Shown here: one piece after another, positions 8,947-17,784 of the stretch
Numbering within the stretch: the stretch's first letter is position 1
Layout: each line of letters starts with the position of its first letter
Assembly (NCBI RefSeq): GCF_014696435.1
Contig: NZ_JACJQG010000025.1
Span: 1-64,000 of the forward strand
Direction: 5' to 3'
Source: Calothrix anomala FACHB-343
Lineage (GTDB): Bacteria > Cyanobacteriota > Cyanobacteriia > Cyanobacteriales > Nostocaceae
Length of the DNA stretch: 64,000 bases
Translations under genes and position numbers: made by a program
The notes under the pieces: generated by a model
Database searches by the model: none
The model's input: only the letters and a program-made list of their open reading frames with translations
What the model was told of the DNA's origin: nothing

Positions 8947-11016
8947 TTACACTCGCGCAGGTAAAGATAACCGTGCTGGCTGGGTTAAATTACCACTTGC
9001 ACTAGGATTAACCTCATCTGCTGCTAACAAATCCCGAATTAATTTAGTTAAAGCCTTTTGCAACAAGCGATTAGTAATTTGTTGCCCTAAACGCTGTACT
9101 CCAGGATTTAAAATTAATTGCGCAAGCTGAGGCGCAAATTGCACTGGATCGAAACCACGAGTATCTCGGAGAATATTCAAAATTCGTTTGATATGCTCTA
9201 AGGTTTGTTGTTGTTCAACTGTGGCTGCTGGAGTTTCGTTAATTGCTGTAATTCCTACCTGTTCGCGTAGTAAATAGGTAAAGTTATGCAAAACATTTTT
9301 ACCTACAGCATTGAGTCCATTGACAAACTCATCTACCAATTTGTCGCGAATAAAACCGCCACGTTCGGAAGCTAGAAAATCTACACCTTGATTGAGTACC
9401 AAATTGAAATCGTAGTCTTCATTACCCCGCGCATTTTTTAAGAGGTTTTCTAAGCGATTCCAACGGAATTTACCTTCTTTAAACAGTAAATCTTGCAATG
9501 ATGCTCTCAATGCTGGTGCGGGATCGGTTAACAAACGTTTGGCGACGTAAGGATAAGCTTCACTCAACACTTTAAAATTGGGATCGATAAATATTGCAAT
9601 CCCTTCTAAAGTGACTAAAGAACGAATAATTAAAGCGTAGTAAGGCGGAACGCGGAAAGGATATTCATACATCAAAGCTGAGAGTTCATCGGTGATGCTT
9701 TTAATATTCAAATCTGCAACGCTTGCACCTTGAGCATCTGCAAAGACTCTAGCAAAGGCGGGAATAATTGGTGTTAAGTCGGTTTCTGGGGAGAGAAAAT
9801 CTAACTTAACGTAGTCTTTGGCTAAACCATCAAAATCACGGTTAACAACATGGACGATCGCCTCAATTAAACCATAACGCTGGGGTGGCTTAATCTCGCT
9901 CATCATGCCAAAGTCGAGATAAGCTAATTTACCGTCAAAGGTGGCTAATAAGTTACCAGGGTGAGGATCGGCGTGGAAAAATCCATGTTCTAGCAACTGA
10001 CGCAGCGAACACTGTACCCCCACTTCAATTAAATAACGAGCGTCTATCCCTCTGGCTTTAATTTCCGGGGTTTGGGTTAATTTAATCCCGTTAATCCACT
10101 CCATCGTCAACACGCGACGATTGGTGTATTCCCAGTATATTTTCGGAACGTAAATGTCTTTAAGATGACCATATAACTGGAAAAAACGCTCGGCATTTTC
10201 TCCTTCATGTATATAGTCCATTTCTTCAAAAATGCGATCGCCTAATTCATCAAGAATCCCAACTAAATCGCTGCGTACTCGTTTAAAGCTTTTCTTTGCC
10301 CAACCAGCTATGCGACGTAAAATATATAAGTCAATGGTAATTCGTTCTTTTAAGTCAGGACGCTGGACTTTAACTGCTACTTCTTCACCAGTTTTTAGCT
10401 TACCTTTATAAACTTGTCCCAAAGAAGCCGCCGCAATTGGTGTGGCTGAAAGTTCTGTATAAATTTCCTCTGGGGGTGCGCCGAGTTCTTCTTCAATAAA
10501 TTGGTAGGCAATTTCGTTGGGAAACGGCGGTAATTGGTCTTGGAGTTTGGTAAGTTCTTCTAAGAATACAGGAGGAACCAAATCTGGTCTTGTGGATAAA
10601 GCCTGACCAATTTTGATGTACGCAGGCCCTAATTTAGTTAATAATTCTCGCAGTTGTGCAGCGCGGCGACGGTCATTTTTCACCACAGTTCCCCGTTTGC
10701 TGTCCCACCACAAACCCAAAGCAAAGGAGAGTGTCGGCCCTAAAACAGCAAAAATCCGCCCTAAAACTTGGAGAGGTCTGTCTTGATAATGTGCTGCAAT
10801 CTCTGCTGGATCGTAGCGCGTCATCTCAGTTTCTCTCTTATTAGTCAAGGCTCTTTGTTGCTCGGCTGCTATCAGTCTTGGCGATTTCACCACCAAGCCT
10901 TGGGTGTCATTTGCGGACACAACTTCAGCAACATATAGCTCGTCACGGCGGTTGTTGCTACCGCCATTGTCCTCCTCGATCGGTCGGGAAGCTGGGGGAA
11001 GTGTTTTCACAATCAT
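8947..11016 (-). CDS. ABC1/UbiB-family atypical protein kinase
   Basis: A 689-residue member of the AarF/UbiB/ADCK family, linked in cyanobacteria and plastids to prenylquinone and membrane-lipid metabolism. Visible motifs are KLGPAYIKIGQALSTRPDL (the KxGQ motif), the Ala-rich loop AAASLGQVYKG, VAVKVQRPD with the ATP-binding Lys, the catalytic FHADPHPGNLL and the metal-binding YLDFGMM. A GTG four codons upstream (11028) is possible, but ATG at 11016 is the likelier start. The C-terminal 180 residues are helical and family-specific. Divergent from the SLOG-like gene, with its own terminator. Confidence 0.93.
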   Translation of the reverse strand: MIVKTLPPASRPIEEDNGGSNNRRDELYVAEVVSANDTQGLVVKSPRLIAAEQQRALTNKRETEMTRYDPAEIAAHYQDRPLQVLGRIFAVLGPTLSFALGLWWDSKRGTVVKNDRRRAAQLRELLTKLGPAYIKIGQALSTRPDLVPPVFLEELTKLQDQLPPFPNEIAYQFIEEELGAPPEEIYTELSATPIAAASLGQVYKGKLKTGEEVAVKVQRPDLKERITIDLYILRRIAGWAKKSFKRVRSDLVGILDELGDRIFEEMDYIHEGENAERFFQLYGHLKDIYVPKIYWEYTNRRVLTMEWINGIKLTQTPEIKARGIDARYLIEVGVQCSLRQLLEHGFFHADPHPGNLLATFDGKLAYLDFGMMSEIKPPQRYGLIEAIVHVVNRDFDGLAKDYVKLDFLSPETDLTPIIPAFARVFADAQGASVADLNIKSITDELSALMYEYPFRVPPYYALIIRSLVTLEGIAIFIDPNFKVLSEAYPYVAKRLLTDPAPALRASLQDLLFKEGKFRWNRLENLLKNARGNEDYDFNLVLNQGVDFLASERGGFIRDKLVDEFVNGLNAVGKNVLHNFTYLLREQVGITAINETPAATVEQQQTLEHIKRILNILRDTRGFDPVQFAPQLAQLILNPGVQRLGQQITNRLLQKALTKLIRDLLAADEVNPSASGNLTQPARLSLPARV

Positions 11017-11043
11017 GAAGAATGCCACCGGTCGAATTGATTA

Positions 11044-11072
11044 TGTAAAGTATTGTAACAATATGTTTTACA
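11044..11072. promoter_or_regulatory. Inverted repeat upstream of the UbiB-like gene
   Basis: TGTAAA and TTTACA flank an inner ATTGT/CAAT palindrome, about 28 bp before the UbiB start codon. The geometry would suit an operator, but the sequence matches no regulator I can name. Confidence 0.3.
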
Positions 11073-11247
11073 TTCAGCACCCCGATTCAGTTAACAAAGC
11101 AGTTTTCTCTCCAGATTATCAGGATTTCTTAGCTGAGTTGCCCCTTAGCAAATAATCCTTAATCCAGGAGAGTGATTAAATTATATTTGTTATGTTTGTT
11201 AAATTTTATCCGCCTTCCGGTTAGTGGGTTAGCTTTCCCCATCTCCT

Positions 11248-11613
11248 ATGTCCAAAATTGTCAATTTCGTTAGCGGACACCTTGACCTGACACCAGTAGA
11301 GTTTGATACATACTACCGTCCGGAAATCGATCGCGCGATCGCCCAAAATGAATCCTTTATTGTTGGTGATGCCAAAGGTGCAGATACCCTTGCACAACAG
11401 TATCTCATAGAAAGAACTCAAGCTGTGACTGTTTATCACATGTTCGCCAGTCCGCGCAATAATCTTGGATTCCCCACCCGTGGCGGCTTTCACAGCGATG
11501 TTGAGCGCGATACCCAAATGACATTAGATTCCGATCGTGATATTGCTTGGGTTCGTCCTGGAAGAGAGCGATCGGGAACTCAAGCCAACCGCGATCGCCG
11601 ATTAAAAACATAA
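11248..11613 (+). CDS. Small SLOG/Rossmann-like protein
   Basis: A 121-residue protein with a Rossmann-like nucleotide-binding pattern: a beta strand and GH near the start (VNFVSGHLDL), then FIVGDAKGADTLAQQYL, which resembles the GxxxGAD loop of YspA/DUF2493 and other SLOG proteins. The C-terminus is Arg- and Asp-rich with SGTQANRDRR. SLOG proteins bind nucleotides or nucleotide-derived signals. The exact ligand is not deducible. The gene stands alone, followed by TGTTGAC heptamer repeats. Confidence 0.6.
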   Translation: MSKIVNFVSGHLDLTPVEFDTYYRPEIDRAIAQNESFIVGDAKGADTLAQQYLIERTQAVTVYHMFASPRNNLGFPTRGGFHSDVERDTQMTLDSDRDIAWVRPGRERSGTQANRDRRLKT

Positions 11614-11669
11614 ATTACGAATTACTACTAAGCTATTCTGCTTTTAAGTTGCACAATCCATCGTGAGGG

Positions 11670-11708
11670 GTGTTGACTGTTGACTGTTGACTGTTGACTG
11701 TTGACTGT
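11670..11708. repeat. Heptanucleotide tandem repeat (TGTTGAC type)
   Basis: About five uninterrupted TGTTGAC units lie in the convergent gap between the SLOG-like gene and the TPR-CHAT gene. They are the reverse complement of the GTCAACA class. Confidence 0.8.
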
Positions 11709-11745
11709 CCTTATGAGTATTTATGCAATTTAGACGCGCATTAGC

Positions 11746-14445
11746 TTACTCGGCTTCGCCAATTAACGTAAACGCAGACCAATGCAAAGGATTGGTATAT
11801 TTATCTTTTGCTGTTAACATTGCTTTTCGTAATGCTGTAGCTTTGTCAAGACCTTGTTGCAGATTTTGATAAAATTCGGTCATTAAAAATGCTGTAGAAC
11901 CATCATCTACAGCCCAGAGAGAAACCATCACGCTGGGAACACCTGCGCTAATTAAAGAACGAGATAAACCAATTACACCATCCCCAGTAATCCGACCTCT
12001 ACCCGTATCACAAGCACTGAGAACAACTAAATCTGCATTGATTTTCATATCTAAAATTTCTTCCGCATTTAGCAAACCATCATCTTTAGCAGATGGAGTT
12101 AAAGCAATAGCACTTCCCAAACCCCGGTTATCATCCAGTAAGCCATGTGTAGCTAAATGAATATATCGCGCTTGCTGCATTTTTTGCGCGATCGCTGTTT
12201 CTGTTGCCTCACCACCTGTGATAGCTTTAGTTTTGAGTAGAGGTGCGATCGCAATTGCTTCGCGTTCTGCACCCAATAACGGCGGTAACTTGATTGGTTT
12301 TTCTCCTACTTTTAAAGCTACACTCGGCATGGTAGGATTACCGACTACTAAAGCTTCTCCTGTCCCGATTTGCGCTTGCCCATGTTTCAGCTTTTGCTTG
12401 CGTGTTAAATCCAATACCTGAATTGATGGCGCAGTTAAGATAGTGTGCTTTTCAATTAAATATTTATTGTCTGCATCTTGCAGCGCTGGGAAAGGAACCA
12501 AGAACAGGGAACCCTGAGGTATAAATATTACGCGGTCGTTGGGGTTTTTGGGTAGACTGTCTGCGATCGGTTTAATTAATATTTCATGTAATTGCTTTAA
12601 GCGTTGATTTTGGTTAGCTTTATTTACATTATTATCAGCAACAAAGATACCTCTAGCCCGACTGTTAATATCTACCACACCAATAGAAGCGCGAACACTG
12701 TTAACTAATGTAGATAAATCTGTATTTTGCTTTTGCCATAAAGGCTTAAGGTCACTGCGATGAAATGAGACTTCACCTGTAGGTTTAATTACCCAAATAT
12801 ATAGTTCTGAGTCTTCCCATTGTGATTTACCTGCTATTTTGAATTCATCATAAATAATCGAATATTGGACAAGGGTAGCATTTTGTGATTTGGCGATTTG
12901 TTTAATCTCTGCAATTTTTGGTGGGGTGGGGAATTGTTGTTTGGGGTTAGCATATAACCGAGAAGTAAGTAACTCTACAAAAGCACGTCCCCGTCCGCGT
13001 TCGGCTATTTCTAAAGCTGCTTCAGTTTTATTCTGAGCAATGAGGACTTGTTGTAAAGTACGATAGGTGCTACTTTGTTGCTCAAAAATTGAGACCTTCT
13101 CACTATCTTTTAATTCTCGACCTCGCAGAGATTCTAAAACTTTTATGCCTTCAAACAAGGTACTCTCTGCTAAAGTGAGATTGCCTTGTTTGTAGAAAGC
13201 AAGACCGAGATTTCCCAGTGCTTTACCCTCACTATTACGGTCTTTAATTTCTCGTGCGATCGCCAATTTTTGTTGTAGGTACTCAATAGCTTTGGGGTAG
13301 TCTCCCAAGGAAAAGTAGGTAGTACCGAGATTTCCCAGTGCTTTACCTTCTCCTTGACGGTCTTTAATTTCCCGTGCGATCGCCAACTGTTGTTGTAAGT
13401 ACTCAATAGCTTTTTTGTAGTCTCTTAAGGAACCGTAGGTAGTACCGAGATTTCCCAGTGCTGCACCCTCACTTTGACGGTCTTTAATTTCTCGTGCGAT
13501 CGCCAACTGTTGTTGTAGGTACTCAATAGCTTTGGGGTAGTCTCTCAAGGAATAGTAGGCAATACCAAGATTTCCCAGTGCTGCACCCTCACTTTGACGG
13601 TCTTTAATTTCTCGTGCGATCGCCAACAATTGTTGAGAGTACTCAATAGCTTTGGGGTAGTCTCCCAAGGAAAAGTAGGCAATACCGAGATTTCCCAGTG
13701 CTTTACCCTCATTTTGACGGTCTTTAATTTCTCGTGCGATCGCCAACAATTGTTGTTGATACTCAATAGCTTTGGGGTAGTCTCCCAAGGAATAGTAGGT
13801 AAGACCGAGATTTCCCAGTGCTGCACCTTCACTTTGACGGTCTTTGATTTCTCTTGCGATCGCCAATTGTTGTTGTAGGTACTCAATGGCTTTTTTGTAG
13901 TCTCCCAAATCAAGGTAGGCAGCACCGAGACTTCCCAGTGCTTTACTCTCACTATTACGGTCTTTAATTTCTCGTGCGATCGCCAAGGTTTGTTGTAGGT
14001 AATCAATAGCTTTTTTGTAGTCTCCCAAGTTACGGTAGGCAACACCGAGATTTCCCAGTGCTTTACCCTCATTTTGACGGTCTTTAATTTCTCGTGCGAT
14101 CGCCAACAATTGTTGATAGTACTCAATGGCTGTTTTGTAGTCTCCCAAGTTACGGTAGGCAACACCGATATTGCCCAGTGCCCAACTCTCTCCATCACGG
14201 TCTTTGATTTCGCGATAGATAAACAGTGCTTGTTGCCAAGATTCCAATGCTGCTGTAAACTGACTGGTTTCAAACTGCTTAATACCTTGCTGAAACAATC
14301 TATCTGCTTCGGCTTTACGTGCATCTGTTGTTTGTGCCAAAACTCGCGATGCTGTTACCATTGGCAAATTAAAAACAGAAGAAGTAAAAACAATCACTAA
14401 TAAACAAACAAAAATACCAAAGCCACTTTTATAAAAACGCATCAT
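11746..14445 (-). CDS. TPR-CHAT caspase-like protein with signal peptide
   Basis: An 899-residue protein. The N-terminal hydrophobic stretch (FGIFVCLLVIVFTSSVF) ending near VLAQ looks like a signal peptide. About ten TPR repeats with a 40-residue period follow (residues about 45-440, core GNLG.AY.SLGDY.KAIEY), then a C-terminal CHAT domain with catalytic His in YIHLATHGLLDD and catalytic Cys in LSACDTGRG. TPRs should bind partners, and the CHAT domain is a predicted cysteine protease of the caspase clan. The repeats are near-identical at DNA level (120-bp period), each carrying a GCGATCGC site. It lies downstream of a related CHAT gene on the same strand. Confidence 0.93.
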   Translation of the reverse strand: MMRFYKSGFGIFVCLLVIVFTSSVFNLPMVTASRVLAQTTDARKAEADRLFQQGIKQFETSQFTAALESWQQALFIYREIKDRDGESWALGNIGVAYRNLGDYKTAIEYYQQLLAIAREIKDRQNEGKALGNLGVAYRNLGDYKKAIDYLQQTLAIAREIKDRNSESKALGSLGAAYLDLGDYKKAIEYLQQQLAIAREIKDRQSEGAALGNLGLTYYSLGDYPKAIEYQQQLLAIAREIKDRQNEGKALGNLGIAYFSLGDYPKAIEYSQQLLAIAREIKDRQSEGAALGNLGIAYYSLRDYPKAIEYLQQQLAIAREIKDRQSEGAALGNLGTTYGSLRDYKKAIEYLQQQLAIAREIKDRQGEGKALGNLGTTYFSLGDYPKAIEYLQQKLAIAREIKDRNSEGKALGNLGLAFYKQGNLTLAESTLFEGIKVLESLRGRELKDSEKVSIFEQQSSTYRTLQQVLIAQNKTEAALEIAERGRGRAFVELLTSRLYANPKQQFPTPPKIAEIKQIAKSQNATLVQYSIIYDEFKIAGKSQWEDSELYIWVIKPTGEVSFHRSDLKPLWQKQNTDLSTLVNSVRASIGVVDINSRARGIFVADNNVNKANQNQRLKQLHEILIKPIADSLPKNPNDRVIFIPQGSLFLVPFPALQDADNKYLIEKHTILTAPSIQVLDLTRKQKLKHGQAQIGTGEALVVGNPTMPSVALKVGEKPIKLPPLLGAEREAIAIAPLLKTKAITGGEATETAIAQKMQQARYIHLATHGLLDDNRGLGSAIALTPSAKDDGLLNAEEILDMKINADLVVLSACDTGRGRITGDGVIGLSRSLISAGVPSVMVSLWAVDDGSTAFLMTEFYQNLQQGLDKATALRKAMLTAKDKYTNPLHWSAFTLIGEAE
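13190..14230. repeat. 120-bp coding tandem repeats (TPR array) with HIP1 in most units
   Basis: About nine tandem 120-bp units inside the TPR-CHAT gene share long identical stretches such as TTTCCCAGTGCT and TGCGATCGCCAA. Open frames seen on other strands here are a by-product of this periodicity. The uniformity suggests recent duplication or gene conversion. Confidence 0.85.
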
Positions 14446-14525
14446 AAATTATTAATGATGAATTATGAATTATGAAATTAGCAAAAAAAGGCAGAGGAAG
14501 CATAGGAAAATAGCTATTGCCTATA

Positions 14526-14630
14526 TACAGCGAATTGCAAGTTGGTGAGATACAGATAATCGTTAATTGTAGGGGCATTGGCACTGCCATGCCCCGAAGC
14601 GCGTACCTCATTTACCTGAAATATGCTGTA
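14526..14630. repeat. 105-bp TACAGC...GCTGTA element, copy 1
   Basis: Bounded by TACAGC and GCTGTA, with the internal palindrome GGGGCATTGGCACTGCCATGCCCC-like core. A second 105-bp copy lies at 36683-36787, partial copies at 43648-43699, and an inverted partial copy at 53546-53601. It has the properties of a small non-autonomous interspersed element. Confidence 0.7.
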
Positions 14631-14668
14631 TATTCTTCTGCCATCTGCCATCTGCCTCCTGCCTTCTA

Positions 14669-16099
14669 TTACGGCAAACCCACTAATATAAACATCCCCC
14701 AATCTAAAGGGTTAGGATGTTGTTTCATTGTCGCCAACATCGCTTGACGCAAAGCTGCTGCTTTATCAGAATTTTTACTTAAATTTTTATGAAATTCCGT
14801 CATTAATTCCGCCGTTGGTGCATCAGGAATATCGCCCAAAGTTCCGATTACACTATTTGCACCCGCCACAAAAAACGCACGAGATAAGCCAATTACACCA
14901 TCACCTGTGATTTTTCCTAAAGCCGAATCACAAGTACTTAAAACCACCAAATCTGCTTTTAACTTCAGCTTATTAACTTCGCTACTAGTTAACCAACCAT
15001 CATCTTGACTCGAAGGTGTAAACGCCAATAAACCAGGAATTTCTAAAGCTTGTGCTAAAAATCCTGTGGTTGCTAAATGAATCATCCTAGCGTTGGACAT
15101 TTGCTGGACAACATTTGTCTCTGTTGCCGCATCTCCGATTAACGCTTGAGTATTATAGATATTGGCAATACTTTTTGCTTCCTTTTCTGTACCTGGTAGC
15201 GGTGGTAGTTGGTTAAATTTTTCATCCTCATATAAGGGTTTATTAGGTAAGGTAGGATTACCAACTACTAGCACATTTTCATTACCATTGGTATTTGCAG
15301 CGCTGCGTTTTGCTAATAAATCTAGAACTTGAATTGCAGGTACAGTAGAAATTGTATATTTTTCAATTAAATATTTATTATTTTCATCTTGTAGCGCTGC
15401 AAAAGGTACTAAAAATAACTTATCTTGAGGAATAAAAATTACTCTAGAATCTGGATTTTCTGGTAAAAGGTCAGCAATTGGTTGAATTAGTAATTGATGT
15501 AATTGTTTCCAGGTTAAATCAGAATTACTTTGTTTACTTTCTGTAATTTTAATTATCCCTTTATTTAACTCATTTCTCGCCTTACTTGTTGGTTGAATTT
15601 GCTTAATTAAATCTGCTAAACTCCTCTTGCTTTTTTGTTGCCAAGCTTGTAAATCAACTTTACGTAAAGAAATTTCTCCATTCGGCGGAATTACCCAAAT
15701 TACCAATTCTGAATCTTGAGTTTGTCTTTTACCATCAACAGTCACATCCGCCTGTAACAGAGAATATTGCACCAGGGTAGCATTTTGACTTTTAGCTACT
15801 TGCTTAATTTCCTCAACTCTGGGCGTATCTGCATTTTTGGTTGGTAGACTTTGAGCTAATAAATCTACTAAACCTCTTTCCCTTCCGCGTTCAGAAATTT
15901 CTAATGCATCTGTGGGTTGATTTTGTGCAATTAGAGATTTGAGGAGATTTTGAGATATAGGAGTTTGCTTTTTTAATATTGATGTTTGATTAAGATTTTT
16001 TAATGAAACTGGCGCTTTATCTAATGCTATAGTTGAGGCTAAAGGCAATGTCAAGCAAGTAACACAGCTAATAAATACCAGAGCTAATTTGCGTTGCAT
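14669..16099 (-). CDS. CHAT-domain protein lacking TPRs and the catalytic His
   Basis: A 476-residue protein with an N-terminal signal-like segment (LALVFISCVTCLTLPLAS). Only the last pre-CHAT helices remain (ALEISERGRERGLVDLLAQ); the TPR array seen in the neighbouring paralogue is absent. In the CHAT domain the His motif reads MIHLATTGFL instead of HLATHG, so the catalytic His is Thr, while the Cys motif LSTCDSALG is kept. It is predicted to be proteolytically inactive or altered. It lies between a TPR protein gene (upstream) and the TPR-CHAT gene (downstream), all on the minus strand, with gaps of 184 and 223 bp. Confidence 0.88.
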   Translation of the reverse strand: MQRKLALVFISCVTCLTLPLASTIALDKAPVSLKNLNQTSILKKQTPISQNLLKSLIAQNQPTDALEISERGRERGLVDLLAQSLPTKNADTPRVEEIKQVAKSQNATLVQYSLLQADVTVDGKRQTQDSELVIWVIPPNGEISLRKVDLQAWQQKSKRSLADLIKQIQPTSKARNELNKGIIKITESKQSNSDLTWKQLHQLLIQPIADLLPENPDSRVIFIPQDKLFLVPFAALQDENNKYLIEKYTISTVPAIQVLDLLAKRSAANTNGNENVLVVGNPTLPNKPLYEDEKFNQLPPLPGTEKEAKSIANIYNTQALIGDAATETNVVQQMSNARMIHLATTGFLAQALEIPGLLAFTPSSQDDGWLTSSEVNKLKLKADLVVLSTCDSALGKITGDGVIGLSRAFFVAGANSVIGTLGDIPDAPTAELMTEFHKNLSKNSDKAAALRQAMLATMKQHPNPLDWGMFILVGLP

Positions 16100-16256
16100 A
16101 TTTTCCTATTTGTAAATAAATTTAGTCAACATTTTTCTCTAAATCTATCATTATACCTGGGGATATAATCTCTGATGTTGTGAGAAATTTAATAATTGTA
16201 GGTGCATTGTGCTACGCGACAACACACCCCACATTATTAGCAACCATCGCGTAAAT

Positions 16257-16280
16257 TACGAATTACGAATTACGAATTAA
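16257..16280. repeat. AATTACG heptamer repeat
   Basis: Three to four AATTACG units directly after the stop codon of the TPR gene at 16284-16787. Confidence 0.6.
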
Positions 16281-16283
16281 AAT

Positions 16284-16787
16284 CTATGCATTCCGTATCC
16301 GCTCTAAAGCATCAAGAGATTTTTGAGCCAGTTCTGTTTCCCCGGCTTTTTGGAAAATATTTGCTGCTGTTTGCAAATCAGAAATTGCTTGCTGCTTACT
16401 TCCCAAGGCATAATTAGACATACCTCGGAACAAATAAGCATAACCAATATTAGAATTTAGGGAAATAGTTTGGTCGAAATCAGATTTAGCTTCTTGATAT
16501 TGTTTTAAACTAAAGTAAGCAAAACCTCTACCTAAATAAGCATAGGGATTATTAGGAGCTATGCGGATTGCTTTATTAAAAGCTTGGATAGCGCCACGAT
16601 AATCATCTTTTTCTAACAATGTAAAGCCTTCATCTATGTAGGCTTTTAGATTATCATTATCAGTTGTTGATTGAGTGAATTGAGGTTGTAAATCATTGGT
16701 GGGTAACTTTTCGGCATTAGCTTTAGGAGCGCAAACCATTAAGCCAAATACAACCATCAAAGATGCTAAACCTTTAATACCTTTCAT
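16284..16787 (-). CDS. Small secreted TPR protein
   Basis: A 167-residue protein with a signal peptide (KGLASLMVVFGLMVCAPKANAE). Three TPR-like units follow: DEGFTLLEKDDYRGAIQAFNKAI, PYAYLGRGFAYFSLKQYQEAKSDFDQ and GYAYLFRGMSNYALGSKQQAISDLQ. A good Shine-Dalgarno sequence (GGAG) precedes the ATG. It lies upstream of the two CHAT genes on the same strand, so it could be a periplasmic adaptor for them. That role is inference from position. Confidence 0.85.
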   Translation of the reverse strand: MKGIKGLASLMVVFGLMVCAPKANAEKLPTNDLQPQFTQSTTDNDNLKAYIDEGFTLLEKDDYRGAIQAFNKAIRIAPNNPYAYLGRGFAYFSLKQYQEAKSDFDQTISLNSNIGYAYLFRGMSNYALGSKQQAISDLQTAANIFQKAGETELAQKSLDALERIRNA

Positions 16788-17547
16788 TTCTACTTCTCCA
16801 ATAAGATAAATGACAAACAGTCGTGAAAATTGCTAGTAGAGACAACGTGACATTGGCTGCGTTAGTTATGCAAAACCTTGGTTTTGGTTGTCTCACTGCT
16901 CTATAGTTCTGAGCTAGTAGAACTTATGCAGTTTGAAAAAGTGAAGCAATTTTCCTTTGCTGTTTGTCTATATCTTTAGGAGTGAGGGGGTTATTTGACA
17001 TACTCCCCAGCCTAAAGGCGTGGGGATTCTGGGTTCAAACAACAGTTGCAGGCATAGCCCGTCTTACACTATCTCGCCCGACAGACAATGCCCTGCCTGT
17101 TTCCACAATTCTATCAACAAGCCGTCCTTAAAGCGGCGCACTGAGAGCTACACCCGAAGTGGACGGGGCTTTAAACCCAGGTTTTTGGTAAAAAATTGGG
17201 TATAGGGAAGCCGTGACGGGTAAGCAGGAGTCTCCCCAAGTATCTGAATCTTGCATTTGTACCCTTATACCAATTCTCCAAAATGCAGCAACAGATCCCA
17301 GATCAAAAACCCTTGCTATATATGGCTTTCTTAATTTTGAATTTTGAATTTTGAATTTTGAATTGGTATTAAAGGGTGTAGGTGCAAGATATTAAATGGG
17401 AAACTTTTGCGCCGGATTAACCAAGAAACTGCCAAAGCACTCTATCAAATAGCGCTTTCACGTTTTAAATAGTATTTTTGCGGAATCGCCATTTTTACAT
17501 TTGTAGGTTTGGGAAGAATTACGTACATAAGTAGCAAATGTAAAAAA
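16788..17547. other. 760-bp gap with transposon end remnant and tandem repeats
   Basis: No supported gene. It holds a remnant of an IS200/IS605-family right end at about 16998-17230, then GAATTTT heptamers at about 17333-17366, then the leader of the small RHH gene. Confidence 0.6.
16998..17230 (-). mobile_element. Solo right-end remnant of an IS200/IS605 (TnpB) element
   Basis: ACTCCCCAGCCTAAAGGCGT at 17002 onward is the exact reverse complement of the hairpin that ends the intact TnpB element near 38615-38645. About 200 bp beyond it, on the minus strand, resembles a structured tnpB 3' region, with GTCCACTTCGGGTGTAGCTC and the inverted GTCCTTAAAGCGG segment. No tnpB frame is left. It may be a deletion derivative or a stand-alone guide-RNA (omega RNA) locus; the exact left boundary is uncertain. 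Confidence 0.5.
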
Positions 17548-17700
17548 ATGCATATTAGCATCACGGATGACTTGAAGAAGCGATTTCATGCCAGCTGCGT
17601 TATGCGGGGTAAAAATATGAGCCAAGTAGTCATTGAGCTAATCGAGCAATGGCTGGAAAGCAACGAGGTTCACCAAGCAGGGGAGATAAAGAGACTATAG
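17548..17700 (+). CDS. Small ribbon-helix-helix (RHH) protein
   Basis: A 50-residue protein starting MHISITDDLKKRFHASC, followed by GKNMSQVVIELIEQWLES. This is the beta-strand, helix, helix pattern of a MetJ/Arc (ParG-like) DNA-binding dimer. A TTG at 17509 would extend it by 13 residues, but the ATG at 17548 fits the fold boundary. It lies 84 bp upstream of the CHAT-EAD gene on the same strand, so it is a candidate regulator of that module. That link is inference. Confidence 0.65.
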   Translation: MHISITDDLKKRFHASCVMRGKNMSQVVIELIEQWLESNEVHQAGEIKRL

Positions 17701-17784
17701 CAGTAAACGAAATTGGATGGTCTGGCTACTGCTAAAACCAGTTCTGAGAAACCTTATCAAATTACATAAATGGAGTTTAAGTAA

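Noticed and set aside
13545-14324. Antisense and shifted frames across the TPR repeat region
   Set aside because: The 120-bp coding repeats leave other frames open; the sense frame has clear TPR and CHAT domains.
17020-17205. Coding frame in the 17.0-kb gap
   Set aside because: It lies in the transposon right-end remnant, whose sequence is explained by its hairpin and RNA-like structure.
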